In this document: positions 32,690-43,611 of the stretch, piece after piece
How the letters are laid out: each line of letters starts with the position of its first letter
Numbering within the stretch: position 1 is the stretch's first letter
Assembly: GCA_039000515.1 (NCBI GenBank)
Contig: JBCFYV010011135.1
Location: 31,277,876 to 31,341,875 of the forward strand
Reading direction: 5' to 3'
DNA length: 64,000 bases
Source of the DNA: Timema cristinae
Lineage: Eukaryota > Arthropoda > Insecta > Phasmatodea > Timematidae
Translations under genes and position numbers: made by a program
The notes under the pieces: generated by a model
The model's database searches: none
Seen by the model: only the letters and a program-made list of their open reading frames with translations
What the model was told of the DNA's origin: nothing

Positions 32690-33097
32690 GGTTTGTAACG
32701 TTTAAAGTTCTATACTAGGATAAGTTAGTTTGTAAGTCCTGTTATCCAACCAGTAAATATCTAGGAGCTAGGAATGGCTGTGAAATATTAGACGTGGTGT
32801 CCTAAATTAAGCTAGTTTGTAAGTCCTGCTATCAAATCAGAAGATATCTAGGAACTATATCTGTGTGTGTGTGTGTTTAGTATTAGACGTGCTGTCCTAG
32901 GTTAAGCTAGTTTGTAAGTCCTGTTATACAATTAGTAAATATCTAAGAGCTAAGCTGGTTGTGGACTATTAAACGTACTGTCCTAAGTTAAGTTAGTCTG
33001 TAAGTCCTGCTATCCTATTAGTAAATACCTATGAGCTAGAGCTGGGTGTTAAGTATTAAACGTGCTGTCCTGAGTTAAGCTAGTTTGTAGGTCGTGT
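32690..33097 (+). repeat. Diverged SatH-related array
   Basis: Four to five units of about 85-95 bp sharing taagctagtttgtaagtcct with SatH, but with ccaaccagtaaatatctagg instead of the SatH middle. An older relative of the 27912 array. Confidence 0.8.
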
Positions 33098-33448
33098 GGC
33101 GTTATTTGTTCATAGAATGTGTCGGAAAAAAGAAACCAATAATAATTATATCATGTCTATATGAAGATGACACGACTCCACTTTACGACACAGTTTTTTT
33201 GGGGTTCTATCATTCAGGTTTCTATCATGTGGCTTGTATAACCCCTGAGGGGAACTATCCCCCAACCCCCACCCCTCAATAAACCCACCCTGATGTAATA
33301 ACTCACCCTCCCACAAGTCCCAGGCACGACCTACCCCCGACAGATTCGATACGAGATTTATTATCTGACTCTTTCTTCCCACAACTTTTAGTGGTGTGTG
33401 GTTATACTCAATAATAGGTGAGCTGATAGATCTAGTAGGTTAAAGTAT

Positions 33449-33695
33449 GAACCATTTCGGTGGATACATGGTCTAAGGTGTCAATCTCGCAGTAGACTAG
33501 ATTGACGATGACGGGGAGATCGAGGTTCATATCTCGGTTGGATTTACTTGAGGGTGATTTTTTTTTTCCCCAAAAAAATTGTTTGTCATTCTTCCTACCA
33601 AGAAAATTCGGGCATAATTCCTTCTAAAAATAATCTTCCAAACGTAACTAGTACATAAACGTATAGCCCGAGCGGGTAGTAAGACGCGGTGCTTA
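33449..33695 (+). mobile_element. SINE-C copy
   Basis: Head tttcggtggatacatggtct, paired gcagtagactagattgac, B-box region gaggttcatatctcgg, tail cccgagcgggtagtaagacg. Confidence 0.85.
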
Positions 33696-33827
33696 AAAAA
33701 AAACCACTTCGATACTTACGAAGTGTGTATATCGACTCTGTCTAAAGGTCGATTCCAAGAACAATCGTAGTAGTCATATCCAGGTCAACCTTTTCTCTTG
33801 TCGGTCATATGATGGTTTAAGTTGGGG

Positions 33828-34225
33828 TTTAAGGTGACGAGAGGAAAGGTTAGTTGGTTGGTTGTTTTTTGCAGTTTTTATAGCAAAGCCTTTAATTTTG
33901 ACCAAAATAAATAAGATATTTCTCCAGTATAAACATAAGAGTAACTATTTTCACATGGTGATATCAACATTTGTTGAATATATCTCATGAGCATAGCGAC
34001 ATTGGATGACAAACTTTTTAAAAGAAGAGAAAGAGTTGTCATTAAATTACAGGACATCCTTGACAGATATTCAACACCTGTTGATATTCCCCTGTGAATA
34101 AAATTAAATTATCTGTTTGTGCTGGAACAATATTTTATTTATTTTGAACAAAAAAAATTTGTTTTGCTATAAAAACTGCAAAAACACTGGCTTCTTATCG
34201 TGGCCCCTACATTCACAAATTAAGA
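33828..34225 (+). mobile_element. FB1 foldback MITE, copy 3
   Basis: Inverted arms with aaaataaataagatatttct at left and aatattttatttattttga at right; terminal sequence is decayed. Confidence 0.75.
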
Positions 34226-35202
34226 GCGTGTGCATCACAAGCCAATCAACTCTGTGGTACAGTTGGCTAGAAATAGTAAATTAACACCAACACTATTGCA
34301 CGTGGATCATTTCTAATTAAACATTAATGAAGATAAAGAGTTATAGAAGTTCCTAATACTGAACACTGTCGAAATATTAAACGATATTTGGATTAAAAAA
34401 CTGCGTTGACAAGACAGTTTTTTGACCATTTTAGAATGTCCTCACAGATAAGCACACTGTCCACAAATCTTCATTCTGTCATAACTGGGACATACTGTAG
34501 TTATTAACCAGAAACTTTGTCGCTTTGTCCCCCATCGTCACCGCGGAAAATGTCGAGTAATCATTCAAATACGAATGAACTACACACATTTCTTGTCTTT
34601 TCCTTTCCCTTTTACTCCCACAACTCATGTGAGCCGAGCTCGGCTTGCTATGATGAATGCTTTTAAGGCGATTGGCCCTTTTCATTTGTCGTGGAAACGC
34701 AGAACCATGGGAACAAACGGTTATCTTGAAGATTTTTTAATGTTTTGCGATTTTATTTTCGGAAACGGTTTGTTCAAGGATAGAAGCATGTTTATTAAGT
34801 TATACTTTTTATATACACACCTCCTCTATGATTTTAACAGTGATCATAAATCGATAAAATTGACCTTTTTCATATAAAACTACCGGCTTCATAACAAAAA
34901 ATAAGAAAATGTAACAATTAATAAACATCGATACATTATCTCAGAAGGGGTGTTGAAAATATTAGCAAAAAAATTTCACTTGTTCTCGAGAAAACTGGTA
35001 TTTCTAAACGTATGATTTTTCCACATGACCTGTCCGGTAGCTAGCATCAGCTACGGTTTCCGTGATCCATCTGTTCTTGTTGGCGCGGAAGGATACTTTG
35101 GTCGGTTGTGAAGCCACGCCACGCCTTTTACCCTCCCGTCCACTATCCCACAAAATACGTTTAACACTTGCACTCGACAGGGCCAAGGGTATTAAGGCAG
35201 TG
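34226..35202. other. Largest repeat-free interval in this part
   Basis: Unique sequence with moderate GC around 34440-34720. A 100-residue forward open frame (34575-34877) has no recognisable domain. Could hold unannotated regulatory DNA. Confidence 0.45.
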
Positions 35203-35275
35203 GTCTCAAACTAAAATTAATCCAAGGACCAAATTCTCAAATTTGGGGCGTGTTGCGGGCCAAGCTTAATAATTA
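35203..35275 (+). mobile_element. Possible hAT terminal fragment
   Basis: gcagtggtctcaaactaaaa followed by a cgggccaa motif is a typical hAT/Charlie-type end. No opposite end was found. Confidence 0.4.
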
Positions 35276-35417
35276 TATTCCAAGCTTTTGCAGTTTCAAT
35301 GCCTCCTACCACCCGTCAGGACAAAGCACATTTTGATAACAAAACTAGGTAGGGGATGAGAACGGTATAGTTTAGAAGAAATTCAACCACATTTGAGAAA
35401 AGGAAACGTGGGTAATT

Positions 35418-35605
35418 GTCACATTTTCACATACTTGTTTCTATTAATAAACTCAAAATAGAGGGTTGTTGAGGGGGAAAAAAAGCCCCGTTGGAATATT
35501 TTGACTCTATTTTTGGCGTGAACCATATTTTGAAATAACGCGGCGTAGAATTAAATATTGCGTGAGAGCCGAACATCTTCTCGGCAATTTATCGTTTACC
35601 ACCCC
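35418..35605 (+). repeat. Dispersed repeat R3, copy 1
   Basis: Shares cgttggaata, gcgtgaaccatattttgaaa, and cggcaatttatcg with 53852-54062, about 80% alike in the same orientation. It ends just upstream of the candidate promoter and exon. Confidence 0.7.
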
Positions 35606-35632
35606 ATCTTGAGCCCTATAGATCTGGATGGC

Positions 35633-35661
35633 TTTATATAGCAATATATATTTCGTTTCAC
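35633..35661 (+). promoter_or_regulatory. Candidate core promoter
   Basis: TATA box tttatatag at 35633-35641 with an initiator-like ttcaca about 27 bases downstream. It lies 60 bp before the candidate start codon. Confidence 0.4.
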
Positions 35662-35720
35662 AATGCCCACCCAGATACGTATCAGGGTCACCCAGACCTA
35701 ACCTCCCTGACCACTCAATC

Positions 35721-35825
35721 ATGAGGACTAACCAAGGACTCGTTCTATTGATCATCGTCTCCTTCCAGGATGTCCTCAACGGAATACTGCCCTATGGCCC
35801 GTCAATCGATCAGTTATCTCTCCAG
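35721..35825 (+). CDS. Putative first coding exon of a secreted protein
   Basis: ATG opens a 35-codon segment ending exactly at a consensus donor (CAG|gtaagc). Residues 1-6 (MRTNQG) include one positive charge, 7-15 (LVLLIIVSF) are hydrophobic, and a Gly follows near 21, like a signal peptide. The next residues, ILPYGPSIDQLSLQ, recall the start of some NIDO-domain extracellular proteins, but that is a weak likeness. The upstream frame is also open to 35628. No second exon is recognised downstream in the window. Confidence 0.4.
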
Positions 35826-36026
35826 GTAAGCTGTATTGTCTCACAAAAGGTGTTTGTTGACTTTTATACCTCAGTTAGGGTGTTTTAACCGAAGGGCATT
35901 GAATCCCCCCCCCCCCTCGGAAAGTATATCACCCCTTTTGTAAGACATGTTACCAGATTATAGATTCACAAGTGGATCAAGGAAGGCCCTAGCTGCAGAT
36001 TATCACAATAAAATGTTTTTTAAAAA

Positions 36027-36296
36027 ACTACCCGTTGCGTTTATACGCACTTACGCTAATGTGTAATGGTAGGGTGATTGTGAGATGAAATGAAGAACCT
36101 ACAGTTTAACGTGGAATCCGAACCACGGTGGAGGCCTGGCATTCCACACATTCACAAGTTGTGATTAATACACGTCTTGTCAGAGGTGAAGGAAGGGTTT
36201 GGTAATCAGAAAATCTGTGCCGGGACCGAGGATTGAACCCCGGACTCTCTCAGCACAGAAGTCCGACACCTTACCCCTAGACCGCCAGGTCACCCT
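36027..36296 (-). mobile_element. SINE-A copy (long subtype)
   Basis: Tail shortened (aactacccgttgcgtttata), body, insert ttgtgattaatacacg, head accgccaggtcaccc. Confidence 0.88.
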
Positions 36297-36807
36297 AAAT
36301 TTATTTCCTTCGACCACATTTTTATATACGTTTTGAAGGCTGGTATGGTAAAACTTTTTATAATATCCATCATACAATATTATCTATCATACCCTCCAAG
36401 TTCCAAAACACAGTATAGACGCGATAGACCTAAATATACAATTTTGTGCACCCCTGCTCTAAGAAAACGTGCGAAATAAGGCGACCGACTGGTATCGAAC
36501 CAAAGATTCCTCGAAGAGTAAACACTACAGGACATGGCTATTTCTATTCATTACAAGGTCAAACATTAATTGCTTAACCTGACATCTCTTTCGAGTGTGA
36601 TGGGATATTTCTTCACTGCACGTTCTGTTGGTAAACCTGAACAGCTTTTAATTTGAATTATTCATTGACTTTCTTTGTATTACCTCGGGATGGTTGTAGA
36701 ACACCTTTTTATTTTAATTGCTAATTAGCTGTACAGACGACGAACAAGCATTTGTCACACACAAAAAAAAATGTTGTTTTGCGGATTAATACATTATATA
36801 ACCCACT
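36297..36807. other. No recognisable feature
   Basis: Unique AT-rich sequence. Confidence 0.55.
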
Positions 36808-36924
36808 CGCAGCGATGGTCTAATAGCTTAAGACGTCAAGATCGCAAGAAGACTGTGTCCAGTCGAAATTCGAATCCATACGCTGAGAAGAGGGTGTGGG
36901 GAGGAATTATATAGACAAAATTTC
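36808..36924 (+). mobile_element. tRNA-like SINE head leading into SatG
   Basis: agcgatggtctaatagctta resembles an A box and tcgaaattcgaatccata a B box. About 60 bp later the sequence becomes SatG (gaggacttatctgacag), the same arrangement as at 23824. Confidence 0.5.
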
Positions 36925-37318
36925 ATAGAAGAGGACTTATCTGACAGAAATATTACTACAGTACAATGTTCATAGGAAGAACCTTATCTGACAGTTAGAA
37001 AAGTTACTACAGTCCAATGTTCATAGGAAGAACCTTATCTGACAGCTAGAACAGTTTACTACAGTCCAATGTTCATAGGAAGAACCTTATCTGACAGCTA
37101 GAACAGTCACTATAGTCCAATGTTCATAGGAAGAACCTTATCTGACAGCTAGAACAGTTACTACAGTCCAATGTTCATAGTAAGAACCTTATCTGACAGC
37201 TAGAACATTTACTACAGTCCAATGTTCATAGGAAGAACCTTATCTGACAGCTAGAAAAGTTACTACAGTCCAATGTTCATAGGAAAAACCTTATCTGACA
37301 GCTAGAAAAGTTACTAAA
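36925..37318 (+). repeat. SatG array, locus 2
   Basis: About 7.7 units of the 51-bp repeat; ends abruptly at tactaaattaattttaaat. Confidence 0.97.
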
Positions 37319-37611
37319 TTAATTTTAAATTAATCATACATTAATTTTTTTTATACACATGTCTCCATTTTTTGGTAGAGAACCAAGAAAGTCTTTGTCG
37401 TACCATATATTTTAAATTTAGAGAACATAAAAAGTCAAGTGCAATTATATTATTTTTTCAAGATTAAAAATACCCATTACTACAATAATAATTTATAGAC
37501 ATGAAATATTAAATATAATATTTATTTTGACATGTAAGATACCTTATCTTTGAACCAACATTACTCTGTACTAGCAAACCATGAAGATAAATACGTTTTT
37601 TTAAAACCTCA

Positions 37612-37842
37612 CATCCTAATATCCATTCGGGTCTTACGCATATGATATAATCACACTAATATTTTTGGGATTAGGAAGGTGTTGAATTTAGAGGAAATGT
37701 ATCCAAATTTGCGTGGACAAGAGACGAAAAACCACTCATAGTACTCCCAGCGGGAGTTCAAACCCTGATCTCTCCGTCATAAACAGTCTACTATTTTAGA
37801 GGAGTGACGCCTTAGACCATTTGACCACTGAAGTGGATTGAA
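37612..37842 (-). mobile_element. SINE-C copy
   Basis: Tail tatccattcgggtcttacgc, body aaatttgcgtggacaag, B-box gttcaaaccctgatc, head ttgaccactgaagtgg. Confidence 0.8.
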
Positions 37843-38197
37843 TATGTACTTAATTTAAAAAATAAACGATAATTTTTTTAAATATTTCTTATATATTTTT
37901 ATTCTATAAATGTAAACGCATTGTGATATAAATTTGTTAGACTTTTTCAAGAAAGTTAAAAAGATTTTAAAAGGTTAGTTTACACTGTTATATAAAACTT
38001 CATAATGTACGTAGAATAATGCTATGGCTCACTTAATTTCCTTTTAATATACGTCTTTCCACTGAACCCTGTATTTGATAATGATACAACACGCATTACA
38101 CAACTGTGTCAAGTATAGTATCGTATACATCCAACGGCGTCAGTATTGTCTATTCATCGTGTGGAAGGGGTATTTTCAGGTCTAATCTTTTGGATTA

Positions 38198-38599
38198 CAC
38201 TAGAATCTGCTTAATCCGAACTAATTGCAACTGAAGCTTGTTCGTATTAACCGTGAGAATACAGAGATAAAGTATTTTCACGAGTTTTAAATCACAGTCG
38301 AATGAGTTTAATCAAATGTTCATTTATTTAACTGATTAATTACACATGATATGTACTTTAATTAATGTTAGTTACAGGAAAACACTTTGTGTTGACTACA
38401 ACAATTAAATACTAAACATTTATTTTCAGATATCTCTGTTTATTACAATTCTCTTTTAACTTTGAGCTTGCTAAACAATAAAATATATTTCATTTGACTT
38501 AATTCCTCCCCCTCCCCCCACCGCCCCGTTTTCCGAAAAGTGTACTCGGATTGATTAAAATTTCGGACTAGCAGGGTTCGGTTTAACGGGGCTATTCTG
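38198..38599 (-). mobile_element. pogo/Tigger-like MITE, copy 2
   Basis: Ends cactagaatctgcttaatcc and gtttaacggggctattctg are inverted and flanked by TA. The interior is the reverse of 992-1848 without its SINE, about 402 bp. Confidence 0.8.
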
Positions 38600-38601
38600 T
38601 A

Positions 38602-39204
38602 TCTGGCCTATTTTTTAAAAATCCCTAAATCCTGTAAAAAATTTATATAAAAACTTAATTTTTTTTAAAAATTCCCTTAAAAAAACTTGTTTCGTTTTGG
38701 TCAAAGTTTAACTAATGATCGGTCATCTTTAAAGCGCCTCTTTAGTAAAATAATAACCTTTACCCAGACACAGGGGTGTACTAACAAGTCCTAAGCGGTT
38801 CGGGACTACAAAAATGACGACCCTGAAGATTTGTTTCTCTCTAAACTGAAGTTGAGTAATTATATTTGTATTATTATTATTATTATTATTATTAGATTTA
38901 ATCCCGCGGTCTTTTCAGCTTTTCAGCATTCCAGCCACTTAATTTTTTTTTGCATGAACAATAATGTTTCTAAAATTGTATTCAAACCATAAACTACAAA
39001 AATGTAATTTAATACTTACCCTTAAATGTACTTTTAACACCCATAGTTTATAGAGTTAGTTCAGTACTTCTAAATAGTAAAATAAGTGAGAATATATTTT
39101 TGAAACAGTTACGTTTATAAAGTGACCCTTAATCCAATGTTTGTGTAGATTAAAAAGATAGTATCGGTCAGTATTCAAAAAACAAGTGTGTATTGACTTA
39201 AAGA
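38602..39204. other. AT-rich, ATT microsatellite at 38869-38894
   Basis: Nothing else recognised. Confidence 0.55.
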
Positions 39205-39598
39205 AATTGTTTATAAAAAAACACCAAGTACACAAATTGACAGTAATACATTTTTAACGCCATCATATTGACCAAAACAAATCAAATACTGATTCAGTAC
39301 AAATATAGAATTTAATTTTCTTTACATGTTGACGTCAACAGATGTTGAATATCTGTCAAGGGTGTCCTGGAATTTAATGACAACTTTTTCTCTTCATTTA
39401 AAAAGTTTCTCATCTAATGCCGCTATGCTGATGACAGATATTCAACAACTGTTGATATCACCAGGTGGAGAAAATTAAACTCTGTGTTTCCACTGGAGAA
39501 ATATTTTAGCCAACAAAATGTTTTGCCATAAAAACTGCAAAAATATTGAAATATTGGCCTTTTCTCGTGTCCCCTACAATCTCGCCTTAAGTTTTGAG
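39205..39598 (+). mobile_element. FB1 foldback MITE, copy 4
   Basis: Contains ccaaaacaaatcaaatactg, the centre cttcatttaaaaagtttctc and the right end ctacaatctcgccttaag. It lacks the two SINEs, so it shows the empty-site sequence for the SINE-F insertion in copy 2. Confidence 0.8.
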
Positions 39599-40386
39599 AA
39601 AATGAATCGAAATAATTGGAGAGAACACTTTTTATTTTAGGATGGGGGAAAATATAAAATCACCAACTAAGCATCATTATTTTCAATCCCAGAATTATCC
39701 CCACAGTTGAATATTCTTTCCTTGGTTATTAAACATATATTTTTTTTATTTGCCTTATTAATTATTACGTTCATTAGTCAAATAGCTTCTGGTTTCAGCT
39801 TACATTTTTAATCATTGAGCTTTTCAAAAATTTTTGTTTGTGTTTCATTCGAGATATCTTCTTTTGAACTTTCCTTAAGTCAACTAAAACAAAAAAGTTT
39901 ATTCTCTTTTGTTTACTTGTTTGATGAGTTGTTAATTGTCTTAAATGAGCTTTCTAACTGTTCAACTACATCAACTTTATGAAAGATTTTATAAATTAAA
40001 CAATATTTCCAATAAACCTTCGCTGAGTAGAATTTTAAGATGGTCAAGATTTTTTTTTTTTTGGCCACTGGACGTTTTTGTGCCTCTGAACAAAAAAAAA
40101 AGGGTTCTTATCATAGGCTACCGATTCAATATAAAAGATTACCGATATAAAATACCGATATCATTGTTCATGCTACGATTATTTACAGTGATTAACCCCG
40201 ATTATTGATTATTTATTAATAACTATTGGGAAATACGCCTGAAAGAATAATAACAGTTAATGTAATTAATACGAAAATATTGTATGCATACAAAAATATA
40301 TTTTATGCATAACTGGCGAAAGTTGGAACTATATTGATAGTTTTAGCAACGATATAAACTTAGATATCTTTATCTGGTTACGAGGT
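39599..40386. other. No recognisable gene
   Basis: AT-rich; an 87-residue open frame from 39945 is unrecognised. Confidence 0.55.
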
Positions 40387-40671
40387 TGAACCTGGTGGTC
40401 TAGGGTAGGTGTTGGACTTCTGTTCTGGGGTCCGTGGTTCAATTCTCGGTCCCGGCACAGGTTTATCTGATTACCAAACCCTTCCTTCACCTCTGACAAG
40501 ATATCTTGTGAATGTGTGGAATACCAGGCCTCCACCGTGGTTCGGATCCCACGTTAAACTGTAGGTCCTCCATTTCATCTCACAATCACCCTACCATTAC
40601 ACATTAGTGTAAGTGTGTATAACCCGAACGGGTAGTAAGACGCGTGCTAATAACAATAATAATAATAAGTT
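40387..40671 (+). mobile_element. SINE-A copy (short subtype)
   Basis: Head gaacctggtggtctagggta, B box gtggttcaattctcgg, tail cccgaacgggtagtaagacg, TAA end. Confidence 0.9.
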
Positions 40672-40737
40672 ATCTGGTTTTATAATCTTTGCATAGCCCA
40701 CAACTTAGATGGAGTGTGTATATGTGTTTTTTTTGTT

Positions 40738-40921
40738 ACGTTTTTAATTATATTTAGAGAAAATGTACAGACATTTGAGTGGAGGGAGTGTGGAAAACCA
40801 TTTTTGTAAAAAAAAATCTCAGTAAACCCGATCAAGATTCGAACCTCGATCTCCCCGTCATCAGCAGTCTAGTCTATTGTGAGAGTAGCGCCTTAGACCA
40901 TGCGGCTACCGAAGCGAGTAT
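40738..40921 (-). mobile_element. SINE-C, reverse, tail lost
   Basis: Body acagacatttgagtggagg, B box gattcgaacctcgatc, head ccatgcggctaccgaagcg. Confidence 0.8.
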
Positions 40922-41132
40922 ATTTATGTTATCATAACTCAAGTACAAATTGGTGATATTAACTCCAAGCCTAAAATTAAGGGTTATTTAATGATTACTG
41001 AATTTTGAAAATATGAAATGGCTCAAAAAAAAAAAAAAATTAAATTTTGTTTAAAATTAGTATGTGTGGAAAACTTTACATGACTAAAAATATATTAAGC
41101 AATTATTATTGTATTCAATATTATATCGGAAA

Positions 41133-41330
41133 GGTAACCGGCTCCATGGTGTAGTGACCTCCTGGCTACGAGCTTAGAGATCCTGGGTTCGATTCCCGGC
41201 TGGTACCTTGGGTATTTTTCCCGAGAGGGGAATACCCCCAACGGTCAACAGGGTATGGTTAGTTAGGTTAAGTGATTCCACTGGTTCCACGCCCTCATAC
41301 TCAAATATGTTTCCTTCAGTTATAAACATA
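41133..41330 (+). mobile_element. SINE-D copy
   Basis: Head ccatggtgtagtgacctcct (A-box like) and gggttcgattcccgg (perfect B box), with a tRNA-like fold (accggc/gctggta ends). Body ggtatttttcccgagagggg. Confidence 0.6.
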
Positions 41331-41339
41331 TCATGTTAA

Positions 41340-41640
41340 TTTTTATGACAAAAACTCGACCAACTTCCCCCAACCCAGCCCCTGCATCAACTTGTTTGGC
41401 CCCACGTCGTTACTATGGGCAAGGTTCATCTATGCGATGTGTCGCGCCACTTTTGCCCCTAGTGACGTCACATGCACAGAGAAAAGCTCGTCATGCTCGG
41501 AGTTTCCCTGACCAATCGTGTTCCTCTGCCTTGTGCACACCCGAGACAAGGTATGCGGCTGACCCAGCTCGGGAAGTCTCATTAGCGCTGTGACGGTTGT
41601 TTCCCGAAGTTTGTCCCCTGGGAAGCGATATGATCCAAGT
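41340..41640 (+). promoter_or_regulatory. GC-richer island with a CRE palindrome
   Basis: Contains the perfect CRE tgacgtca (41463-41470) and ccaatcg (41511). GC content is well above its surroundings. An 86-residue open frame is unrecognised. Promoter function is inference. Confidence 0.3.
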
Positions 41641-41810
41641 GTGATACGGGGGAGGGGTGATTGCGACCTAGCGTTTCTTAGACAGGGTCAGAGGTCACTT
41701 ACCTCTTTCTCTCTCTCTAGAGTGATGGAGGGTTCGTAAGGACCTTCTGACCTCTGGAACATTACTCAACAGAGCCGTGTGTCTGTCATTTGGAATATGT
41801 GCCACTTTAG

Positions 41811-42050
41811 CACACGTGTCATTCTCTTTCTTTCCACGTGTCATTCAGTTCTGCCTAGTCAGTGTTAATTCTAGCCACGTGTGCATTATAGCCACGTAGC
41901 CATCTCTAGCCACGTGTCCACGTGTATCTAGATGCCACCGTGTTCCATTCTTTCCACGTGTCATTCTAGTCACGTGTTTATTTCTAGCCACGTGTCATTC
42001 TAGCCACGTGTCATTCTATTCCACTGTCATTTCTAGTCATTGTGTATCTA
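41811..42050 (+). repeat. E-box minisatellite (CACGTG cluster)
   Basis: Degenerate short repeat of ccacgtgtcattctag. Nine CACGTG palindromes fall between 41813 and about 42010. Confidence 0.85.
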
Positions 42051-42249
42051 TATTAAGTGTTCCTCGGCTGAAAAACATTTTTAGAGCTAGAAATTATTTT
42101 AAGTGGTCGTTCTCTCAGATTTTTTTTAAAATTTGGTTGCCCCAAAAGCTCTTAGTAGTGGTCTTCGTCTGGAATTATTTTCAAAACTTAATTATTCCAG
42201 AAGTTATTTTAAGTTTAATGCAAGCCTATCTTTCATCTTCATTTTAAAG

Positions 42250-42545
42250 AAAATCAAAATGGTGGTAAATAAATATAGAGGAGGCAAATTCAATACAATT
42301 TTTTTTTCCAGGGGGGGCAATTACCCTCTTTACGTTTATACTCGATAATATCATAATTGTAGTAAATAAATATAAAGGGGGCCAATTCAATTACAATTTT
42401 TTTCCGGGAGGTGGGGGCAATTTCTCCCTTTACGTTTATATTCGATAAAATAAAATTTGTGGTAAATTAATATAGAGGGGAAGACAATTTAATTCCAAAG
42501 GTAGTGGAGGTCCAATTCTTTCCAGGGGGGCACTACCCCCCTGCG
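42250..42545 (+). repeat. ~100-bp tandem triplication
   Basis: Three imperfect units with gtaaataaatatag, a T run, a G run and ctttacgtttata; units differ by indels in the homopolymers. Confidence 0.8.
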
Positions 42546-43611
42546 TGATCCCCCAAGTACTCAGCTAGACGTGCCACACAGTGATGGACTGTGACGTAAG
42601 GTCGACCTTGCAAGTGACAGGTTAATCGATCTTCACGAAGAACAACTTCTCCTTCCTTGTCTTCACGGGACATTTCCTTAGTACAACTTATGTTATCTCA
42701 CACCAGGGAAAACCAGCAGGGTCGCCAACCTAGCTTTATCTACCGCGACTATCTCGGTGAAAGAAGTATTGGTGATCGTCGAAATGAATCGAACTCTCGA
42801 GATTTTTCAATGTCACGTTTCATGACGCCCTAAAAACCAAACAAGCAGTTTTTTTTTATTGTTTTTTTGCGTTACCGTCCGTCTGTACCTCGACTTTAGA
42901 GCCGAAAACATTTTACAAATTGGGCTATAACATGGATATTTGGGGTGTTAAAAAGGTCCCCAAGCAGGTATTTTAGAAATTAAATATCCAACCCTAAAAT
43001 TAAGGGTGGTTTATTTGGGGAATAAAAAAAGAATCAATTTGCTTGAAATTAGCACTAAAAATCAATTTGAATAAAAATTGAAATTTCCAAACTTTTTTCC
43101 TGTAACCTTCATTTCTGGTCTACTGCAGCAGACCCGACTATAGTTACATATTTAGACACCCGGCGCTGTGATCGATACGAGAATGTGGCGAGAAAAGTAT
43201 AATCGCCGTTCGTTTCTTTATTTCAACCATTTGATAATATGTCTGGATTTAACGTCCTCAGGAGAAATTAAACTGAAGAGAGAAATTTAATAAAAGGCCA
43301 TAACCTAGAGATATAGAGCAATTTGAAGATACCTGCATTCAGGTAGGTGGCGGCGTAAGAACCAAGTTCACGACCGATTAACCGGGATATTAAATAACAT
43401 GTAACTCTGGAACAATAAAACGTATCAAAAGTAAAATTTTAAACATTTTATCTCACAATAGCCATATAGAGATATGTTTTAAATACTTTAAATTTTAAGA
43501 TAGATATTTTTAAAATGTTATTATATTTTTTTAAATATGGTAAATGGTTTCAATGGTTCCAATTACACTGTTTTATAAAGTAGAATACAGTAAACAGCAC
43601 CACAAAATGTC
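42546..43611. other. Unique DNA with one R2 repeat
   Basis: R2 lies near 42765-42845 (gtcacgtttcatgacgccct). Otherwise nothing recognised. Confidence 0.5.
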
